The notes beneath the pieces were generated by a model. That model did not search any database, had not been told where the DNA came from, and saw only the letters and a list, made by a program, of their open reading frames with translations. The translations under genes and the position numbers were made by a program. Below are positions 8,087-17,751 of a DNA stretch of 64,000 nt, one piece after another (positions within the stretch are counted from its first letter, which is position 1; every line of letters starts with the position of its first letter). This stretch comes from Bin87 sp965221295. GTDB taxonomy: Bacteria > Chloroflexota > Dehalococcoidia > Lucifugimonadales > UBA3495. The DNA is taken from the NCBI GenBank assembly GCA_965221295.1, contig OZ244879.1:992001-1056000 (forward strand), given 5' to 3'.

Positions 8087-9904
8087 ATGACTCAGATCGA
8101 CGACGTAAAAAGCAGGCTGGACATCGTCGAGCTGATATCCGGCTACGTGAATCTACAACGGTCCGGCAGCTCCCTAAAGGCCAATTGCCCGTTCCATCAG
8201 GAACGCACCCCGTCCTTCTTCGTTTTCCCGGATCGGCAGTCGTGGCGATGTTACGGGGCCTGCGCTGAAGGCGGAGACGCGTTCTCCTTCGTCATGAAGG
8301 CAGAGCGGGTCGATTTCCGGGACGCCCTCCAAAGTTTGGCCGCGAGGGTCGGAGTTACGCTTCAAAGCAGCGGAGAATCCGGTGGCGCAGCCCGGCAACT
8401 GTTCGAGATCAATGACGCGGCGCGCCTTTTCTTCCAGAATGCGTTGAGTGAACCGCAGGCGGCATCCGTCCGCGACTATCTGGCGCAGCGCGGCGTGAGT
8501 GAACGGTCCATCCTTACGTTCGAGCTTGGCTACAGCCCGCCGCGAGGAGATGTGCTGCTGGCCCATTTGAGGCAGGCCGGTTTTGATGATGAGATGATCG
8601 CTCGCGCCGGGTTGGCGAGAGAGACCGATGATGGACGATACTACGATCTGTTTCGCGGCCGTTTGATGATCCCCATTCGCGATTGGCAGGCCCGGGTCGC
8701 GGGCTTCGGCAGTCGGGCCCTTGACGAGAACGCCACGCCAAAATACCTCAACACACCCCGCACGCCCGTGTTCGACAAATCCAGGATCCTTTACGCGATG
8801 AACCTGGCCAAGGAGCCAGTGCGACAGCGCGGCGTCGTCATCGTGGAAGGGTATATGGACGCCTTGATGGCGCACCAACACGGCTATGACAACGTGGTCG
8901 CTTCCATGGGCACCGCCCTTACCGAAGGTCAGGTCGCTTTGGTTCGGCGGTTGACCAACAACGTCACGATGGCGCTGGACGGGGACCCGGCCGGCCGCAA
9001 CGCCACCCTGCGTAGCTTGGAGTCATCGTGGGGCGTGTTCCAGCGGAGGAATTCCCAACCGACCACCGGATCATTGATCCAGCAGCCCGACGCGATGGAA
9101 CTCCGGGTTGCGGAATTGCCGTCCGGTCAAGACCCGGACGACTATATCCGCGCGGATCCGGCGGCGTGGCCCGTGTTCGTGGAGCAGGCTCAGGAATTGT
9201 TCGACTACCTATTGACCACCCTGTCAGCTCGCGCCGACCTGGAAAGCCCGGACGGGCGCTCTTGGGTCGCTAACGTCATGCTCCGGTTCGTGGCGCAAAT
9301 TCCTGACCCGGTGCGGAGCGATCTTTACCTAGACCGGCTGTCGGCGCGTTTGGGGCTGAACAACGAAACCCTGCGCGCGGCGCTGCGGGAAGTCAGGCGA
9401 GAATCAACTGCGGAACGACGCAGCCGCCCGGCCCCGGCCACCGGTGACGGCGCCTCGCCGAGGATGGAACGAGATCATGACGCTGTTGAGGAATCTTTGC
9501 TGGCTTTTCTGTTGCAACACGGCAGTGAACCGTCGCATGGCCAGCGATTCCTGCCGTCTCCTGAGTGGTTCAGCCGTTCCGAGAACCGGGAAATATACCG
9601 CAGCGTAATTGGCGGCGGGACCGACGCCGAGGCGTCGCTGGCGCCGGAATTGGCTACCCATCTCGATTTCCTAAGATCCAGGGAGCTGAGGCTGTCAACC
9701 CCAGTGAAGCGGGAAAACGCCTGGCTGCAAATGAGCCTGGCCCTGGAAAGAGAATACCTGAGCAACGAAGTCAAGCAGCTATCAGGCCTACCGGAGATCA
9801 TGGAGAACCTACACTCTCCGCTGGCCCAACGGCTGCTCGACAATAGTTGCCGCATCGGTGAAATCGACCGGCTACTCAAGCCGTCGTTGCCGACCACCGC
9901 CTAA
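8087..9904 (+). CDS. dnaG: DNA primase DnaG
   Basis: DnaG synthesises RNA primers at the replication fork. The 605-residue protein has an N-terminal CHC2 zinc domain (C34, H37, C55, C59). A catalytic core follows with the TOPRIM segment VVIVEGYMDALMAHQHG and the acidic MALDGDPAGRNA, then a C-terminal region typical of DnaB-helicase interaction. An oddity is that the second zinc pair is CYGAC (C-x3-C), whereas the usual form is C-x2-C. The start is the ATG at 8087 (MTQIDDVKSRLDIVELI), matching the family N-terminus; no strong Shine-Dalgarno is seen. rpoD begins 10 bp after the stop, the common dnaG-rpoD arrangement. Confidence 0.95.
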   Translation: MTQIDDVKSRLDIVELISGYVNLQRSGSSLKANCPFHQERTPSFFVFPDRQSWRCYGACAEGGDAFSFVMKAERVDFRDALQSLAARVGVTLQSSGESGGAARQLFEINDAARLFFQNALSEPQAASVRDYLAQRGVSERSILTFELGYSPPRGDVLLAHLRQAGFDDEMIARAGLARETDDGRYYDLFRGRLMIPIRDWQARVAGFGSRALDENATPKYLNTPRTPVFDKSRILYAMNLAKEPVRQRGVVIVEGYMDALMAHQHGYDNVVASMGTALTEGQVALVRRLTNNVTMALDGDPAGRNATLRSLESSWGVFQRRNSQPTTGSLIQQPDAMELRVAELPSGQDPDDYIRADPAAWPVFVEQAQELFDYLLTTLSARADLESPDGRSWVANVMLRFVAQIPDPVRSDLYLDRLSARLGLNNETLRAALREVRRESTAERRSRPAPATGDGASPRMERDHDAVEESLLAFLLQHGSEPSHGQRFLPSPEWFSRSENREIYRSVIGGGTDAEASLAPELATHLDFLRSRELRLSTPVKRENAWLQMSLALEREYLSNEVKQLSGLPEIMENLHSPLAQRLLDNSCRIGEIDRLLKPSLPTTA

Positions 9905-9914
9905 CGGAGGTTCT

Positions 9915-11657
9915 ATGACCATCATAAGCAATCGACGCAACGTCATCGTTGATGAAGACGAGCAGGACTATGACGGCAGCGAACCGATCTCCATTTCGTC
10001 GGCCATGGCTACTGACCGGGACCCGGACGAAGAGGAAGAGGCGGTCGACGAGGAAGAGGAAAGCATGGCTCCCGTTGGCGTAGAGGACCAGGACTCGACG
10101 GAGGACGAATGGCAAATTCGCCGGGCCGCCGCGGTTCGCACCGTCCTGCCGGAGTTGGATGGTCCGTCGGCGCGCGACATGGAGCGCGAGGAGCGGGACT
10201 GGGCGGAAGTCGATACCAACGACAACGCGGATGCCCTGGACGACCCGGTGCGCATGTATCTCCGGGAAATTGGACGGGTTGATCTGCTGACTTCCGCGGA
10301 CGAACGGCGCCTCGCGCGACAATTGGAGGGACTCAACCACCTACTCCATTTGGAACAGGAGCTCGCCGAACAGGCCGACAGCGACGACGCTCAGATCGAA
10401 TTCCCGGATGTCCAACAGGAGCCGCCCCTGGAGGCTGCCGCCTGGGAAGCGGCCATGGTGCTACTGGCGCGAATCGCCAACGCGGCGCCTTTGGTGCGTT
10501 CGCTTGCCAGATACCTCGGCCTGTATGAGTTCATGACACTATCCGAAGTCAAGGTCTCACCCGAGCTTCGCCAGGCCATCGACGCCGAAGTTGCGCCAGC
10601 ATTGATCGAACAGGTCGCGCGGGATCTGGACATCACGGAAGAGGTGGCGTATCGGCGCATCGTGCAACTCTCCCTGGATACCTGGGTTCTGCCGCCGGGC
10701 GTCGTGGACGCGGTTACCGCGTACGTGCCAATCTGGGCGGAATTGCACCCCGATGGCGTGGGTAGCTGCTACAGTCCTGAACAAGGATTGGACGTGCCTC
10801 CACTGTACGCCCACGATGACCATTGTTCATTGCTGCTGTTGTCCCAGCTGCTCCGCGATCCCGGACTGAGCGATGTGGTCGAACGGGAGAATTTCAGCGC
10901 CGCGATGCACTTCGACCAAACCAAGCGCGACGGCGAACGCTCCCAGACCCACCTGACCGAGGCCAACCTGCGCCTGGTGGTGAGCGTCGCTAAGAAGTAC
11001 ATCGGTCGGGGCATGGCTCTGCTCGACATGATACAGGAAGGCAACATCGGCCTGATCCGCGCTGTGGAAAAGTTCGATTACCGGAAGGGATACAAGTTCA
11101 GCACTTACGCTACATGGTGGATCCGACAAGCAATCACCCGCGCCATCGCCGACCAGGCTCGCACCATACGCATCCCGGTGCACATGGTTGAAACGATCAA
11201 CAAACTCATGCGGCACCACCGCCGGCTACTACAGGAGAAAGGGCGAGAGCCCACCACGGAAGAGCTGGCAGAAGCCATGGAGATGACGCCGGAAAAGGTG
11301 GAGGAAATCCAGAAGATTTCGCAGGAACCCGTTTCACTCGAAACTCCCATCGGTGAAGAGGAGGACTCCTTCCTGGGGGACTTCATTGAAGATCGCACCA
11401 CGCTGGCTCCGGCCGACGCGGCGTCGGCGCAGTTGCTGCGAGAACAGGTGCAGGAGGTGCTGAACTCCCTGACCGACCGGGAGAGCCGAGTGTTAAAACT
11501 CCGTTTCGGCCTGGAAGATGGACGCACCCGCACGCTGGAGGAAGTTGGGCGAGAATTCGGCGTCACTCGGGAACGCATTCGGCAGATCGAAGCCAAGGCC
11601 ATCCGGAAACTGCGCCATCCCTCTCGCTCCAAGAAACTTCGCGATTACCTGGAATAA
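9915..11657 (+). CDS. rpoD: RNA polymerase primary sigma factor RpoD/SigA
   Basis: This is the housekeeping sigma factor, 580 residues. It has a long acidic N-terminal tail (about 1-90), then region 1.2 (DDPVRMYLREIGRVDLLT, about 108-125) and a non-conserved insertion of roughly 190 residues. Regions 2.1-2.4 follow, with YKFSTYATWWIRQAITRA and ARTIRIPVHM. Region 3 is next, and region 4.2 carries the helix-turn-helix EVGREFGVTRERIRQIEAKA. The start is the ATG at 9915 with GGAGG four bases upstream, directly after dnaG. The abundance of TTGACx/TAxAAT promoters in the window fits its specificity. A strong terminator closes the operon. Confidence 0.95.
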   Translation: MTIISNRRNVIVDEDEQDYDGSEPISISSAMATDRDPDEEEEAVDEEEESMAPVGVEDQDSTEDEWQIRRAAAVRTVLPELDGPSARDMEREERDWAEVDTNDNADALDDPVRMYLREIGRVDLLTSADERRLARQLEGLNHLLHLEQELAEQADSDDAQIEFPDVQQEPPLEAAAWEAAMVLLARIANAAPLVRSLARYLGLYEFMTLSEVKVSPELRQAIDAEVAPALIEQVARDLDITEEVAYRRIVQLSLDTWVLPPGVVDAVTAYVPIWAELHPDGVGSCYSPEQGLDVPPLYAHDDHCSLLLLSQLLRDPGLSDVVERENFSAAMHFDQTKRDGERSQTHLTEANLRLVVSVAKKYIGRGMALLDMIQEGNIGLIRAVEKFDYRKGYKFSTYATWWIRQAITRAIADQARTIRIPVHMVETINKLMRHHRRLLQEKGREPTTEELAEAMEMTPEKVEEIQKISQEPVSLETPIGEEEDSFLGDFIEDRTTLAPADAASAQLLREQVQEVLNSLTDRESRVLKLRFGLEDGRTRTLEEVGREFGVTRERIRQIEAKAIRKLRHPSRSKKLRDYLE

Positions 11658-11697
11658 TCTTCCGGGCCACCTACCCTCTGGCCGAAACCGGGGCGCC

Positions 11698-11728
11698 AAA
11701 CGGGGCGAGTCGCCACTCGCCCCGTTTT
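11698..11728 (+). terminator. Rho-independent terminator of dnaG-rpoD
   Basis: A perfect stem CGGGGCGAGT (11701-11710) with ACTCGCCCCG (11715-11724) has loop CGCC, flanked by AAA and TTTT. It starts 40 bp after the rpoD stop. Confidence 0.88.
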
Positions 11729-11845
11729 CATAAAACCGCCAAAGTTGTGCGCCCGTATGTAGGCGAACTGCTGGGATTGGGCGATAAACTCCACCACGAA
11801 ACCCCAGCGTCCGCTGGGCCAGGGAGGTTACTTTTGGTGGAAGCT

Positions 11846-12031
11846 ATGGAGTTCCCGGTCTGTCAACAATGCAACATCGGCGCATTGGTGCCACTGTCCG
11901 ACTACGGAGCCCAAGGCGCTCCGGTCCATTACAAAGCGTGGACGTGCATCAACCCCGGTTGCGGTTACAACATCAAAATCCGCAACGGCGACATCTTCGT
12001 CAACGAACCCATTCGCTCGGGTCGGCACTAA
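11846..12031 (+). CDS. Small zinc-ribbon protein, function unknown
   Basis: The 61-residue protein has a CxxC knuckle (FPVCQQCNIG) and a second C-x4-C pair (WTCINPGCGYN), consistent with one zinc-ribbon site. After the second knuckle the segment IKIRNGDIFV forms a predicted strand. No specific family is recognised. The start is taken as the ATG at 11846; an upstream GTG at 11836 is possible. Confidence 0.6.
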   Translation: MEFPVCQQCNIGALVPLSDYGAQGAPVHYKAWTCINPGCGYNIKIRNGDIFVNEPIRSGRH

Positions 12032-12140
12032 TCCTTGAGGCGCTGTCAGTCCCCGCTTGAAGATCGGGGGAACCGGCGCCCATTTTCGGCAGGCGATTGG
12101 GTTTAGGCGCCCTGGCGGGTTCGCCTTTCAACAGCAGGGT

Positions 12141-12911
12141 ATGAAGATGGAAATTGGATTGGACTACATGCAAATGCGCTCGAGGGCGCAATACTACGGT
12201 CTGCGCTGGGCCGGGATCGCTTTGTTGGTCGCCGGAGCGCTGCTGTTGGTCGCCGCAATGTCATATTACGGGAACCTGTATTGGCTGCGGTCCAACCTCG
12301 ATGACTACGTCGCGAAGCTGCCTGGGGCCACACAACTGGCCGCCGCTGAGGCGGCGCCGACGCCGCAGGACGGCGAAATAGTGTCCCAATTGGCGCTGGA
12401 ACCCGGCGCCTTTGCGGATGCCATGGCTACGTTGGAATTTGCCCCCCTTGCTCAGTCGGACTCCCATCCGTTGGGCACACTGCCGCCCGCCCAACGCGTA
12501 ATGGTCCCTGAACTGGGCATCAACGTCAAAACGGATCAGTCGACGCTTACGGGCGCTGCAATAGTCGCGCATTCGAACGGTATCGAGTCCGACGGGACGG
12601 ACCTGTTGCGGGCCAACCCGGGTGAAAGGGGCGCAATGTGGTTCTTTGGGGAAGGCGGCCAAGGGTCCAGCAGTTTCAGCGGATTGACCAAGGCGCCGGA
12701 GCTGCTTTCCGAAGGGAAGGACATACTCATTTTCGTCGACAATGGCGCCAGGATCTTTGTCTATGCGGCGACCCATACCGACGTCTTCCGGGCCTCTGAC
12801 CTGCGCATGAGCGGGGCAGAACGCTCCAGTATTCACCTGACTGTTCCCGTGCCGTCCGGCATTTTCGACCACTTCCTGGTTTTGAGCGGCGAACTGGTCG
12901 GGGTCAAGTAG
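12141..12911 (+). CDS. Membrane-anchored sortase-fold protein lacking catalytic residues
   Basis: The 256-residue protein has one N-terminal transmembrane helix (about 20-42) and a proline/alanine-rich linker. A domain from about residue 120 then follows the class E/F sortase pattern: RVMVPELGINVKTDQ, NPGERGAMWFFGEG, FSGLTKAPELLSEGKDILIFV and FVYAATHTDVFRASDL. The catalytic His of the sortase GH motif is absent (FFGEGG). The catalytic Cys after the late strand is absent (IHLTVPVPSG), and the Arg is not evident. It is therefore probably not a transpeptidase and may bind a surface partner. The start at ATG 12141 is the best of several nearby Met codons. It converges with the CBS-domain gene. 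Confidence 0.6.
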   Translation: MKMEIGLDYMQMRSRAQYYGLRWAGIALLVAGALLLVAAMSYYGNLYWLRSNLDDYVAKLPGATQLAAAEAAPTPQDGEIVSQLALEPGAFADAMATLEFAPLAQSDSHPLGTLPPAQRVMVPELGINVKTDQSTLTGAAIVAHSNGIESDGTDLLRANPGERGAMWFFGEGGQGSSSFSGLTKAPELLSEGKDILIFVDNGARIFVYAATHTDVFRASDLRMSGAERSSIHLTVPVPSGIFDHFLVLSGELVGVK

Positions 12912-12993
12912 CTTCTCCCCAACACGGGAAACCCATCCTTGGCTTTTCGGGACCGAGGATCAATGCCAGCGGTCTGTCGCCTGGAGACTGGCG

Positions 12994-14229
12994 TTAGGGG
13001 GCTTGGGGTTCTGGGCTGCCCAACAGCGAGAGACGGAGTTGTCGAATGCGGCGCCCGCCCATCTCGAGGACTTCAATTTGCAGGCCATCTTTGGTGATTA
13101 CGTCGCCAGCGGCGGGCATCCGTCCCAACACCGAATAGACATAGCCGCCGATGGTGTTCACGTCCTGCCCGTTGATGCGGGCGTCGGCGATCCGGTTTAC
13201 CTCTTCCACCGGCGTGGTGGCGTTCAGGATCCACGAGCCATCCTCTGACAGGATCGGAGCGTCGGGATGGTTGTCGCCGAACTCATCCTCAATTTCGCCG
13301 ACGATCTCTTCCAGCACGTCCTCAAGGGTGACCAGTCCTTCCACCCCACCGTACTCATCCACCACCACAGCCATCTGTAGCGATTTGGCTCGCATGAGAT
13401 GGAGGAGGTCGTCCACTGCCATGTTCTCCGCCACGAATTCCGGGTCGCGCATGAGGTCAGCCAGCGAGTTTTGGTTGCCGGAGGAGGTTAGAACCGGGAG
13501 AACATCACCGATGTGGACGATGCCGACGACCTCATCCATCGTGGCCCCGTAAACCGGCAGTCGCGTATGTCTGGTTGAAGCGAAGGCCGCCACCGCTTCG
13601 CTCAACGAAGACGTTACCGGGATCGCGTCAACGTCCAGACGGGGCACCATGATGTCCTTGACGTCCCGGTCATCCATGCGGCTGATGGACCGAACCATGT
13701 CAATGTCTTTTAGGTCCAAGTTCAGGATTTCATCTGCCGTCAGGGGTTGTGGCGGTTGGTGAAATTCCTGGTCTCCGTCGGCTCCATTCACCGGATCGTC
13801 TTCAGGCAAGGGGCCGATTTCCCATCCCAGAGAAGAGCCGCTGCCGGCGTCGGCCGTCGGTTTGCGTCCGAACAGCCACCGCTGCGGGTTTGCCACCCGG
13901 CGAGCGGCGCTGGGAAAAAGAGTCGACCAGCGTTCGGTCAGCGCCTGAATGAAGACGAGCAAAGCCGCGGTTGCCGCCACCACTACCACCAGGAACAACC
14001 AGATGGGCCAATGTGAGACCCATGGGGCGATGGCCGACCCTGCCGAAACGCCGACTGATCCCGAAGCGAGCGCCCTCATCACGCCCAAGCCCGGGGAAGG
14101 AGAATACCCAAGCAATTCCACCAGTCCGGGACGCCGCCGGCGTGTAGCGATGGCGATGCTGACCCAACCAAAGATCAGCATCGATAGGGCAAGGAACAAT
14201 AACGGGGGTAGGCTACTGTCAGTATCCAA
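12994..14229 (-). CDS. CBS-domain membrane protein, HlyC/CorC family
   Basis: A 411-residue protein with an N-terminal membrane part (clear helices about 8-28 and 72-95). A CBS pair follows (VKDIMVPRLDVDAIP, TRHTRLPVYG, MDEVVGIVHIGDVL, LQMAVVVDEYGGVEGLVTLEDVLEEIVGEIEDE), then a C-terminal CorC/HlyC domain (VNTIGGYVYSVLGRMPAAGD). Relatives are implicated in cation (magnesium/cobalt) export. The membrane portion is short compared with the usual CNNM/DUF21 domain. It lies 60 bp downstream of glmU on the same strand. Confidence 0.85.
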   Translation of the reverse strand: MDTDSSLPPLLFLALSMLIFGWVSIAIATRRRRPGLVELLGYSPSPGLGVMRALASGSVGVSAGSAIAPWVSHWPIWLFLVVVVAATAALLVFIQALTERWSTLFPSAARRVANPQRWLFGRKPTADAGSGSSLGWEIGPLPEDDPVNGADGDQEFHQPPQPLTADEILNLDLKDIDMVRSISRMDDRDVKDIMVPRLDVDAIPVTSSLSEAVAAFASTRHTRLPVYGATMDEVVGIVHIGDVLPVLTSSGNQNSLADLMRDPEFVAENMAVDDLLHLMRAKSLQMAVVVDEYGGVEGLVTLEDVLEEIVGEIEDEFGDNHPDAPILSEDGSWILNATTPVEEVNRIADARINGQDVNTIGGYVYSVLGRMPAAGDVITKDGLQIEVLEMGGRRIRQLRLSLLGSPEPQAP

Positions 14230-14289
14230 GCTGGTGGCCCCTTGTCGGCGCCATCGACGCTAGCGGGAACGGCGCCGGACTCCAACGGG

Positions 14290-15696
14290 TCAAATTGTCT
14301 CCTCGTTTGACGATACCAAGAGTCTAGCAGGAACCCCGGCGACTCGTCCAGCGGTGGGCACGTCGCGATTGACCACCGAACCGGCGCCGGTGAGCGCTTG
14401 GGCGCCCACCGTCACCGGGGCGATCAACATGGTGTCGCAACCAATGAATGCTCCATCGCCCACAGTGGTCCGGTGTTTTGAAACGCCATCATAGTTACAG
14501 GTGACGACGCCGGCGCCCACATTCACACCCGCTCCGATGTCCGCGTCGCCCAGGTAACAAAAATGTCCCGCCGCGGCAGATGCGCCGACGCGACTGTTTT
14601 TGACTTCCACGTAGTTGCCGAGGTGAACCCCCGATTCGATAACCGACTGGGGGCGCAGATGGCTGTATGGCCCAATGCTTACATTGGCTTCCACTGTGGA
14701 CTCCTCCACCGTGGAAGCCACGATGCTGCAGCGGTCGGCTACGGTGGAATCACGGATCGAAGAATTGGGACCTATCTCGCATCCCTCGCCTATGGCGGTT
14801 CGGCCGCGCAACATTGTGTTGGGTTGGATCACGGTGTCGGGGCCGATCACCACGTCGGCGTCGATATATGTGGTGGCTTCATCGATGATGGTGACGCCCT
14901 CCAGCATCCAACGGGAATTGATTCGGTCCCGCAGGACCACCGAAGCCCCGGCCAACTGCTGGCGGTCGTTTACTCCTATGGCTTCGTCAGCATACGCAAA
15001 TGGGGCCGCCACCACTTCGTCACCGAGGCTGGCCGCCATGGCGGCCAACGATGTCAGGTAAAACTCGCCAGACTCTGATCGGGGCGCTTGGGCGACTTTT
15101 TCTGCCAACCACTGTCCGTCGAAACAATACACACCGGTGTTGACCTCCTCTGGCTGGTGCGGGGACGCCGCGCAGTCCAAATCGCGAGCCTCCACGATCG
15201 CCGACACCGGCCCCGGCAACCTCGTGTCGCCAGAGATGGACCGCTGAACCCGGCCGAGGTCCGGCAAAAACGCGTCGTTTGCGGTGAGTATGGTCATGCG
15301 GCGGTTGGTCCCGGACTCGTGCTCGTTCATCAACTGGCGAATGGATCGTTCCCGCACCAACGGCGTGTCTGCGGCCATCACCATGACCATGTCGGGCGCC
15401 TGGTCCAGCGCCGACAATCCACAAGATACCGCGTCTGCCGTCCCGTTGGGCGTGGGTTGCACTGCGTATTCGACGCCCTCTCCCAGCGCCGCGGCGATGC
15501 TGTCTAGGTTGTTCGGGGAGGCAACCACCACGATATTGCCAATGCCGCATCGGGTCATCAGCTCCACTGAATATCTGATCAGCTCCTTGCCTGCGACCTG
15601 ATGCAATGGCTTGGGAAGGCGAGACCGCATCCGGCTGCCGTTTCCCGCCGCCAGGATGATGCCAAGGCTGTCGGTTCGTGACTGGGTTTCGCCCAT
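14290..15696 (-). CDS. glmU: Bifunctional UDP-GlcNAc pyrophosphorylase / GlcN-1-P acetyltransferase GlmU
   Basis: GlmU makes UDP-N-acetylglucosamine for peptidoglycan. The 468-residue protein has the N-terminal nucleotidyltransferase motif ILAAGNGSRMRSRLPKPLHQ (about 14-33) and the divalent-metal region MVMAADTPLV. A C-terminal left-handed beta-helix follows, with YVEVKNSRVG, GHFCYLGDADIGAGVNVGAG and VTCNYDG, which hold the acetyltransferase active site. The start is the ATG at 15694-15696. A TATAAT lies 43 bp upstream. Confidence 0.93.
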   Translation of the reverse strand: MGETQSRTDSLGIILAAGNGSRMRSRLPKPLHQVAGKELIRYSVELMTRCGIGNIVVVASPNNLDSIAAALGEGVEYAVQPTPNGTADAVSCGLSALDQAPDMVMVMAADTPLVRERSIRQLMNEHESGTNRRMTILTANDAFLPDLGRVQRSISGDTRLPGPVSAIVEARDLDCAASPHQPEEVNTGVYCFDGQWLAEKVAQAPRSESGEFYLTSLAAMAASLGDEVVAAPFAYADEAIGVNDRQQLAGASVVLRDRINSRWMLEGVTIIDEATTYIDADVVIGPDTVIQPNTMLRGRTAIGEGCEIGPNSSIRDSTVADRCSIVASTVEESTVEANVSIGPYSHLRPQSVIESGVHLGNYVEVKNSRVGASAAAGHFCYLGDADIGAGVNVGAGVVTCNYDGVSKHRTTVGDGAFIGCDTMLIAPVTVGAQALTGAGSVVNRDVPTAGRVAGVPARLLVSSNEETI

Positions 15697-15738
15697 GATG
15701 TTCCTCCCTCACCGGTAACGCGCGACGTTGCTGCGCCG

Positions 15739-15744
15739 ATTATA
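15739..15744 (-). promoter_or_regulatory. -10 element of glmU
   Basis: A perfect TATAAT on the minus strand lies 43 bp upstream of glmU. The nearest TTGCCA is only 14 bp further upstream, so the -35 is not convincing. Confidence 0.4.
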
Positions 15745-16295
15745 GCAAGCGAGCTTGATGGCAAGTCTCGCTTGCCGTTTCGGTGGCGCCCGGATTCCGT
15801 GGCGACGCTCATCTTTATCGGGGTTGCGAAATTCCGCAACGGGAGGAGCAGCGACGAAACGATAATCTGGCGCCGAAGCTAATGGTCGTCGTGGGCGGGG
15901 CGGATTTGCGTTGGCTGCGATCAACCACGTGGCGGCTCTTCATCGGCAACGTGAACTGGAGGCTTGTTGTCATGCGATGGATTAATACTTTGCTGGTTGT
16001 AGGATCCTTCAACTGCGCCACGCTGGAGGCGAACCAACAATGCGTGAGATGGCGGCGCCTCCGTTGTAGTCCGCGCATAAGGGCGATGGTGTATCGCGGA
16101 TGTGTTTGGAATTGAAGAGCCGCCCTCGGGCGGGAGGGTTTTGATCTGGCTATCGGGAGATCGGATTGGTCGCCGCCGCTCTGACACAGGCCGACCGGGT
16201 TCACGTGAGATCAGCGGGGTGATTTGCGGAATTCGTAGCGGTTGGCTATCGGCATTGATAATGTGGCGGGCGGCTCAGTATAGAACAAAACGACA
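15745..16295. other. Non-coding spacer between glmU and the P450 cluster
   Basis: About 550 bp carries no frame with codon use or similarity that I can support. A GC hairpin (CCGCC-CTCG-GGCGG, 16120-16133) followed by GAGGGTTTT could be a terminator on the plus strand, but no gene precedes it. Confidence 0.5.
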
Positions 16296-16324
16296 TTGAC
16301 CCGTAACGCCGTGATTGCTAGAAT
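16296..16324 (+). promoter_or_regulatory. Promoter of P450 gene 1
   Basis: TTGACC (16296-16301), exactly 17 bp, then TAGAAT (16319-16324), with an extended -10 TGC immediately before it. This is the best sigma70-type match in the window. The predicted leader is about 75 nt. Confidence 0.75.
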
Positions 16325-16404
16325 TTGGCAAACCAAAAAATGATGCCGCCGGGGAGGCTCCCCGATCGGTTTTGTCGGCCGCGCGTGTCAACGGGAGGAA
16401 CGCC

Positions 16405-17691
16405 ATGGTTACCACGTTCAACGAGAACCTGTTTTCGCCTGAAGTGATCCAGGATCCCTACACTTATTTTGGGCAAATGCGGGAACAGGATCCGGTCCAC
16501 TGGAATGACCCGTACAAGCTGTGGGTCATCACCAAGTACAAGGACTTGGTTTGGGTGACGCGCCGGCCAGAGGCGTTCTCCTCTGAGGTGTTCCACCGGG
16601 ACCCGCTGCCCCCGTATCCATCGATCGACGAGTCCGATATGGGGCTCTACGAGGACGTGCGGAACTTCTTCAGCCAGTGGTTCATTCAGACCGACCGCCG
16701 CGCCGTCAGCGCCCACAAGGACATCGCTGAGCATGGCGGTCCCGATCATACCGATATGCGCAAGGTCATTCATGGCTATTTCACGCCCAAGGCCATGGAG
16801 CTGTGGCGACCGTTGGTTCAGTCTGCCATCAAGCAGTTGCTGGACGAGGCCGAGGACCGCGGCAGCATGGACGTGATGCGCGACTACGCGACCCCTCTGC
16901 CGCTCTTGGTCATCGCGGCCATGATGGGCATCGAGACCTACGATCGCCAGTTCATCCGTTCCTTGGCGGAGAAGCTGCTGTTCATTGGTCGGGGCAACGC
17001 GGACCGGATGCAGCCGCTGTCTGAAGGCATCACCGAGTTGCAGGATTACCTGCGCCCCATGGTGAAAGAGCGCCTGAAGAACCCCAACGGCGACCTGCTG
17101 GACAAGATGACTGACGCCGCTCGCACCACCAACGCGGCGGGCAAGCAGATCATGGACGAGGAACAGGTCGTCGCCAACGCCATCCTGCTCCTGTTGGCCG
17201 GGCACGAGACCACCATCAACTTGATCTGCAATGGCACTCGCGCATTCATGACGCATCCCGACCAGTGGGAACTGTTCAAGAGCGATCCTGCCGAAAGGAT
17301 GATCCGCGCCACCGAGGAGTGTCTGCGATTCGATGCGCCGGTCAAATCCATCACCCGGATCGCGGGCGAAGACGTGGAGTTGGGCGGCAAAACCATCCAG
17401 AAAGATGAACGGATGCGGTGGTTTGTCACGTCCGCCAACCGCGACCCGGAGGTGTTTGATAGGCCCGATGATTTTGACATCGAGCGCTATCCCAACCCAC
17501 ACGTGGCATTCGGCAGCGGGATCCATCACTGTTTGGGCGCCACTCTGGCTCGTTTGGAAGGCCAGGAAGCGTTCAAAGCCATCGCGGAACGGTTCCCCAA
17601 CCTCAACATGAACTGCGATCCCGATGACCTCACCTACACCTCCAGCATCACATTCCGCACGCTGGAGCGGCTGCCGGTGAACTTGTCGTAG
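16405..17691 (+). CDS. Cytochrome P450 (tandem copy 1)
   Basis: This is a soluble bacterial class I P450 monooxygenase of 428 residues. The I-helix motif LLLLAGHETTINL carries the acid/Thr pair. The K-helix ExxR is in TEECLRFDAP. The heme-binding loop AFGSGIHHCLGATLARLEG carries the axial Cys. No membrane anchor is present. The start is the ATG at 16405 with GGGAGG six bases upstream. It is closely similar to the next two genes, and a ferredoxin follows them, so the cluster likely shares an electron donor. The substrate is unknown. Confidence 0.93.
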   Translation: MVTTFNENLFSPEVIQDPYTYFGQMREQDPVHWNDPYKLWVITKYKDLVWVTRRPEAFSSEVFHRDPLPPYPSIDESDMGLYEDVRNFFSQWFIQTDRRAVSAHKDIAEHGGPDHTDMRKVIHGYFTPKAMELWRPLVQSAIKQLLDEAEDRGSMDVMRDYATPLPLLVIAAMMGIETYDRQFIRSLAEKLLFIGRGNADRMQPLSEGITELQDYLRPMVKERLKNPNGDLLDKMTDAARTTNAAGKQIMDEEQVVANAILLLLAGHETTINLICNGTRAFMTHPDQWELFKSDPAERMIRATEECLRFDAPVKSITRIAGEDVELGGKTIQKDERMRWFVTSANRDPEVFDRPDDFDIERYPNPHVAFGSGIHHCLGATLARLEGQEAFKAIAERFPNLNMNCDPDDLTYTSSITFRTLERLPVNLS

Positions 17692-17718
17692 ATCGCCGTT
17701 CGCGTCAGCGCAAACTTG

Positions 17719-17751
17719 GGACAGGGGTGGGCAGCGGGCCCACCCCTGTCC
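17719..17751 (+). terminator. Strong hairpin after P450 gene 1
   Basis: A perfect 14-bp stem (17719-17732 with 17738-17751) encloses loop AGCGG, 28 bp after the stop. There is no T tract, so it may terminate weakly or protect the 3' end. A short direct repeat (GACTGTCCGCA-type) follows. Confidence 0.55.
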
